This document shows positions 58,970 through 64,000 of a stretch of DNA of 64,000 nucleotides, piece by piece. Numbering within the stretch: the stretch's first letter is position 1; each line of letters begins with the position of its first letter. A program made the translations under genes and the position numbers. This DNA is from Aquatica leii. Lineage: Eukaryota; Arthropoda; Insecta; Coleoptera; Lampyridae. The stretch is from NCBI GenBank assembly GCA_035610365.1, contig CM069432.1, forward strand, positions 222,416,532-222,480,531, written 5' to 3'. The notes below the pieces were generated by a model, which was not told where the DNA came from, did no database searches, and was given only the letters and a program-made list of their open reading frames with translations.

Positions 58970-59310
58970 ATGGATGTTGTACATGATGTAGAAACCTTGG
59001 TAGCAAATACAAAGAAATCAATTTTGTCTACTAAATCCATATTATTATTTAAAAATGTCAATACATCATATTGTAAGTGATGCAAAAGAAATTAAATTAA
59101 GAGAACGTCCGAAGACATTATCTTAGAGTATTTTAATAGCGAACTGCTGTGTTATAAGAGCTTTTCACGGTGAACTGAATTTTTTATTTGCGTACAACGA
59201 TTATAATCTTAACGAAGGGGTTGATATAAGTAAGTTCCCTAGAGTAATTTCCTATCTGAAAAGAAAAGCACCCAGTAAACACAGTTGCATAACACACAAG
59301 TCATTGCATT
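58970..59310 (+). pseudogene. Crypton-like tyrosine recombinase, copy 4, N-terminal remnant
   Basis: The plus strand begins MDVVHDVETLVANTKKSILS at 58970, continues with TKSILLFKNVNTSYCK and, across frameshifts, TSEDIILEYFNSEL, YKSFS, then VDISKFPRVISYLKRKAPS. The order matches the N-terminal core-binding half of copies 2 and 3: the LLPxKSKxRY region, an ENVLLAYF-like helix, and (I/Y)SKxxxxIxFLKR. The catalytic half is missing. The copy is more decayed than copies 2 and 3. Confidence 0.5.
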
Positions 59311-60031
59311 GATTTAAAGTGACGTGTTAGATAGACGGCGATTTGCATGTGAGTTCTGTATGACATAAAATAGCAGCAAGATACTCGTTGCACTACATAT
59401 TTAAATTTTACTAATTTTACATTGCATCTATATTACTTAGTTACCTCATGTTGATGTAATAGTATGTATATGTTTAAAATGTTGTATTTTATGTAACAAT
59501 TATATCCCTTGGGTCACAATATACATTTATCAAATTTACTTCTTTATTATTTGATTTATTCAATTTTTTTCAGAAAACGGTTGAACCCCACTAGTTTGGA
59601 GAATTTTCCCAATCACCCAATACAAAAATTTCTGTTTTAAATTTATATTACAGTTAGATAATTCATTTATGTTCTAATGGACGGACGTTTCATCTCACAT
59701 TAGTATATAAATAAATATATAAATAAATACATACATTTATAGTCTGGTAGTTATAGAGTGCACGTCATTTTTTAGGGATGCGTTTTCTAGCACAAAATAA
59801 ACAAAAAAGTTTATCTACTTGTAGAAAACTAAAGTTTCAGTAAATATTACAACCGCAAATTTCAAAAAATTAACTTGTACGTAAGCTCCGTTTCTACGAG
59901 ATGGCGTTTAGCCTTAGATTTACTAATAGAATTTTATATAAACATATGTCCAAAATTTATTTATTACCAAGATATTGAAATACAAAGACAGTTATTCAAT
60001 AGTTATTTACATACTAAGTGCGGAAAAGTTA

Positions 60032-60120
60032 TGTTCCCGAATGAACGAGTTGGCAGCACGAGCTTGCTAGTACTGCCTTGGGTGAATTTGGGAACAATTT
60101 TCCCGCAAGAAGTTTATACA
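60032..60120 (+). repeat. Hairpin and conserved motif upstream of Crypton copy 2
   Basis: TGTTCCCGAAT (60032) faces ATTTGGGAACA (60086), and GGCAG (60052) faces CTGCC (60073), giving a stepped hairpin. Directly after it, TTCCCGCAAGAAGTTTATAC (about 60100) resembles TTCCCGCAAGAGGTTTGTAC on the minus strand near 63675-63695, upstream of Crypton copy 3. In both cases the motif lies about 190-240 bp before the recombinase ATG, so it is probably part of the element end or promoter. Confidence 0.6.
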
Positions 60121-60341
60121 ATATTTTTACGAAAACTTGTTTAATTTACATTTTTATTCATGTATTAATTCCAAAACATATATAATTACAAACAAAATCA
60201 CCATAAAAATAAAGTTTGAGAGTTGGCAAGTTTTTTGTTTTGTTCATTTTTAATTATTCAATTAAAACTTTTGTTGTAACGCGAATAACGCGTGATTTCG
60301 GTTATATATTGTCATTAATTTAGGAGTAATTAACTTAAATT

Positions 60342-61472
60342 ATGAGTGATGGTAAAAATATTATGAATTACAAACCGTCGGAAGTACGTCAAGACGCTGA
60401 AGCATTGGTAAATTTACTACCGAAGAAATCTAAAGCAAGGTATGAATTGGCATACTCAAAATTTGTGAATTGGGCCCAAACAAAAAAAAGTTTTCAATTT
60501 TACCGAAAATGTTTTATTGGCATATTTTCAAACGTATCCTAATACAAAGTTTTTGTGGGCTAATTCTATGTTAAAGGCGTGCTTAATCTTACACAACAAT
60601 GTCAATATTTTAAATTATTCAAAAATAATTGCATTTTTGAAACGAGAAACGGATCAGCCAAAAAATCTAGGGTTTTAGAAGAAAAGCAGATTCCCAAATT
60701 TATAAATGACGCTAATGATTTTTTTTAATGAAGGTATAGATAAAATACTCATATTATTTATATATTTATAAAAATTTTAAAATGTTAGGTTGTTGTAAAA
60801 GTGGCTGTAGCTGGAGCTTGTCGTCGTGAAGAGCTATGTAAAATGACATTGAAAGATATCGAATTTAAAACTGATATCATATCAGTTACGATATCAGATA
60901 CCAAAACCAATAACACCCGACAATTCGTAATTGTAGATCCTGAATGGATTTCTTTGCTGAAAGAATATAAAAATATTAGAGTTAAGTGTAACCAAAAGCA
61001 GGATAGGTTTTTTTTACTTACCATAATGGTAAATGTATAAATTCCCCAGTTGGCATAAATACATTTGGGAAAATTCACCAATCGCATCATATCTTAAGAT
61101 TCAAAAGAATATACTGGCCACTGCTTTCGTAGAACCTCGGCCACTTTGTTGGCAAGTCATATAGCTTACTTGATAACTCTGAAGAGCCATGGAGGTTGGA
61201 AATCTTCGACTGTAACTGAAGGGTACATTGAAAAGTCTGTCAGTAGGCGCATAGCTACAGCACAAAAATTGACTGCGGGTACATCCAGTACAGGTTCAGG
61301 CAGTTCCTTTGAAATTCCTGTCATCAATGTGAACGTGCCTCCTGCTTTTGCTACATTATCGCAGTCCTTGAACATGAAGGACATTGTTCTAGGAGTCCAA
61401 ATGTCCAATAGCAGAAATTTGAATATAAACAGTATAAATGTTAACATTTGTAATTCAAGCAATCATCGGTGA
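60342..61472 (+). pseudogene. Crypton-like tyrosine recombinase, copy 2
   Basis: ATG at 60342 starts MSDGKNIMNYKPSEVRQDAE followed by LLPKKSKARYELAYSKF (core-binding domain). A frameshift near 60490 leads to a second frame with FLWANSMLKACLILHNNVNI and KKSRVLEEKQIPKF. A candidate intron (about 60749-60789, GTATAG...TTAG) precedes GACRREELCKMTLKDIEF, where the Arg is the first catalytic residue. After another frameshift near 61030 the frame resumes with YTGHCFRRTSATLL (His and Arg), GGWKSSTVTEGYIEKS (Trp, nucleophile Tyr), and an Asn-rich tail. All catalytic positions remain, but the frameshifts inactivate it. Its intron position matches copy 3. Confidence 0.85.
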
Positions 61473-62281
61473 AATAATTGTTCCATTTTATGTAATTATA
61501 ATTACTTTAGTCTTTGTTGTTTTGTTACAGATTGTTAAACATTCCGTTTTTTTGTTCCTAACTTGTAAAAGATTTAAATAAAGATTACGGAGTAGGTCAA
61601 CAAGAGAGATGAGGACAGCCAGAGAACTGCTACAATCAGGGTAATTAGATACACATGTTAAAATTCTTATTCTGTTTATAGTAAAAGAATCCTTCCGCTA
61701 ATATTATGTAGGAAATAAATGTCATTCGGGATGCAGATGTTCCTAATTATGCGTAGAAGGCGGTAAATGGCATCGAACGGTATATGAGTACAAAAAATAA
61801 TTTTTTGTACTCGCCGCCTGGGAAGTGAAGTTTTGCATAAGTATGTAGCCAAACAGGAAATTGTTATTCCCGCACGAGTGCGGGAAAAATTACAAAAACA
61901 CTGGCATTTACAGACATTTAAACATCAATATTATAATGCAATTATAATTTCTAATTGTTAAAAACCGTTTTGCCAGTGTTTTTTATTATTAAAAACAAGG
62001 AGTACACTTAAAAAACCAATACAAAGTTGTTGCCATCTATCCATTATGTTGATGACTATATTTAATACACATAAACATGACATAAACATAACCTAAAAGA
62101 AAATAAAAAGTCTACGATTCGTTAAATACATAGAAAATTAATTACTGTTTATTAGAAGCAAGATTTAATAGAGGTAAGTATTTAAGAAAAACAGTTTTTC
62201 GTCTGTGAAAAAAGTTTTAAGTTCAATAAATAAATCTTTACCTAACATTACAAACTATACAAAAGAACAATTAATTTACAA
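61473..62281. other. Spacer between convergent Crypton copies with hairpins
   Basis: Holds a perfect hairpin TTCCCGCAC-GA-GTGCGGGAA (61867-61886) and an inverted pair AAACACTGGCA (about 61896) / TGCCAGTGTTT (about 61971). No coding sequence. Confidence 0.7.
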
Positions 62282-63495
62282 TTAATTTTTAAAGTTATCA
62301 CTATTGGTGTAATAAACATTTACATTAATTGTACAGTTTTCACATCCTGAAATTGAAACTCCTGGAACATTACAACTTGCATTATTTGTACTATATACAA
62401 CGTTTGCAGCGACATTAGAAGTAATTGTGTGTGGTAAGTTTTTTGTTATTCCGGGTAACATAATTTTATTTGCTACATCTATTTTTAATTGGTAAGAATT
62501 TTCCACGTATCCTTCCGCAACAGCAGAAGATCTCCATCCTCCAAGTCTTTTGAGAGACAGTATATTGCCGCCATGATCGGCTAATAATGTAGCAGAAGTA
62601 CGCCAAAAGCAATGCCCAGTGTATTCTAAAGGATTGCCCAATTTTAAATACTCTGCAATGTTTGATGGAAATTTTCCAAACATATTTAGCCCAACCGGCG
62701 AATTAATACACTTCCTATTATGAAATGTCAAAAAATACCGTTTTTGAATTTTGCTTCTTCTTAATTCGTTGTATTTCACCAGTAAAGTAATCCATTCTGG
62801 TTTAGTTATAACAAATTTACGACAAACATTAGTTTTTGTTGCAGGTACGGTAACCATTACAACATCCGTTTTAAACTCTATATCATCAATCGACATCTTG
62901 CATAATTCCTCCCTGCGGCATGCACCAGAAATACCCATTATTAATGCTACCTAAAATTAAATCAAGCAAATTTGTACTGTACATAATAATTTTTAGAAAT
63001 GTACAGGTAGTTATAGGGTTTAATCATTTAGTTTTAGTTTATAATTAGTAGGCATTATTTAAAAATATAAAATTAGGCAACCAAACTAACACTTACCTTA
63101 GTTAACAAAAATAATAAGTCTGGGGCCTCACTAATAAATTTGTTTATTTCATTATCGGTTAAAACTTTAGATTTTTTAGGTTTATGTTTTGTTGATTATC
63201 TTTTAATAAGTGCTATAACTTTGAAATATTTAGAATTATCAATATTGTCGTAAACTGACAAACAATATTGTAGCATTGAAAAAATTGGCCACAATGATTT
63301 CTTGCAAGACATTTCTTGAAAATATGCCAATAAGCAATTTTCGTTTTTAATAAATTTACACTTGCACCATTCTTTAAATGTGTCATAAACATTTTCATAT
63401 CGTGTTTTTGATTTAACGGGTAGCAAATTATTTATTGCTTGATTTGCAATATCTCATATTTCTGAAGGTGTACATGAAAAACTTTCTCCAGACAT
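62282..63495 (-). pseudogene. Crypton-like tyrosine recombinase, copy 3, nearly intact
   Basis: Two exons: 63097-63495 and 62282-62950, joined by a 146-bp intron (GTAAGT...TTTTAG) in phase 0. Translation from ATG 63493-63495 gives about 355 codons, broken only by a TGA at codon 14 and a TAA after IALIKR, both explainable by single base changes. Domains: core-binding (LLPVKSKTRYENVYDTFKEW, LLAYFQEMS), then catalytic ISGACRREELCKMSIDDIEF (Arg), YTGHCFWRTSATLLADHGG (His and Arg), LGGWRSSAVAEGYVENS (Trp and nucleophile Tyr). The C-terminal tail is Asn- and Thr-rich, as in copy 2. Such enzymes cut and rejoin DNA through a 3'-phosphotyrosine and mobilise Crypton elements. Its low decay suggests recent activity. 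Confidence 0.88.
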
Positions 63496-64000
63496 TTTAA
63501 ATTATATAACACTGACAGCAAAAGATGAACAGCAAAAACACTTTAGACAAAACTTCAATTCATAGCACTCTACACTTTTCATCAAGGTAACTATATAAAA
63601 ATTTGACATTGATATAAAATGATTGCTTCTGCTTATTAAAGGAATATTCGCTTGTTACAAAAAGTTATGTACAAACCTCTTGCGGGAAGATCATTCTAGC
63701 ATTCGCGCTATTCAATGTGCTCATGTAGGAAAAACTTCTTCCAGAACTTAGTTTGTAAATAACTATTACATGTCGCATACGTAGAATGACAACACACACA
63801 TGTTACCAATTACGTATTATCGACATAACATTACTTTAAACTTAACTTTGGTATAACATTACCTTTACATATATTTTACAATTTTTTTTATGTAAGTTTG
63901 TTTTTAATGCGCGATATTGCAGCGAGTGTGTTTACTAGACATAAACATAAAGAAATCCCACACATTAACTAAAAAAACGTTTTTTATGTCGTGCTGATAA
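63496..64000. other. 5' flank of Crypton copy 3
   Basis: Contains the TTCCCGCAAGAGGTTTGTAC motif (minus strand, about 63675-63695) shared with copy 2. No element end could be fixed and nothing else is recognised. Confidence 0.45.

Noticed and set aside
59875..60144. 89-codon ORF before Crypton copy 2
   Set aside because: It overlaps the hairpin and the conserved non-coding TTCCCGCAAGA motif, and has no family resemblance.

Overview
This window looks like a gene-poor, AT-rich stretch of an arthropod nuclear genome, most likely an insect. I base this on the mobile element families present, on the very short GT-AG introns (53 to 62 bp), and on the absence of bacterial features. I could not recognise a single conserved host gene. 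Almost everything that can be read is a mobile element in some state of decay, and many elements are nested.

Layout. 1-2063: piggyBac element, cut by the window edge, with a TTAA end at 2060-2063. 2395-3260: Tc1/mariner-like remnant. 3870-4185: terminal repeat of a Penelope-like element (PLE) carrying a hammerhead ribozyme, with an inverted copy at 31461-31772. 5580-14546: mariner, MULE and Tc1 remnants in AT-rich DNA. 17101-18162: complete non-autonomous DNA transposon with a perfect 26-bp terminal inverted repeat. 21729-29945: a dead gypsy-type LTR retrotransposon with an envelope gene (errantivirus-like), minus strand. Its env is split by a 2.1-kb element (22302-24405), itself split by a 1159-bp hAT element (22743-23901). 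30600-31432: LINE remnants. 32273-34854: a 2.6-kb DNA transposon with terminal inverted repeats and an unclassified decayed ORF. 38522-39312, 58970-59310, 60342-61472 and 62282-63495: four Crypton-like tyrosine recombinase copies. 45416-47929: DNA polymerase B fragment of the Maverick/adintovirus type, an associated ORF, and two tandem paralogous small ORFs. 48244-48480: minisatellite. 49420-51150: one PLE inserted into another, with a 14-bp target duplication. 51356-52520: PIF/Harbinger remnant. 53400-55303: a Mutator-like transposase plus YqaJ nuclease gene with three in-frame introns, the best preserved coding sequence here.

Working together. The genes are independent selfish elements, not a pathway. 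Recurring themes are self-cleaving ribozyme motifs in PLE repeats (four good or fair copies, two decayed), a local cluster of Crypton copies sharing an intron position, and two unrelated YqaJ-associated elements. Points most worth a second look are the spliced YqaJ gene, the tandem small ORFs at 47229-47929, the datable nests of insertions, and the Crypton cluster with its hairpins.
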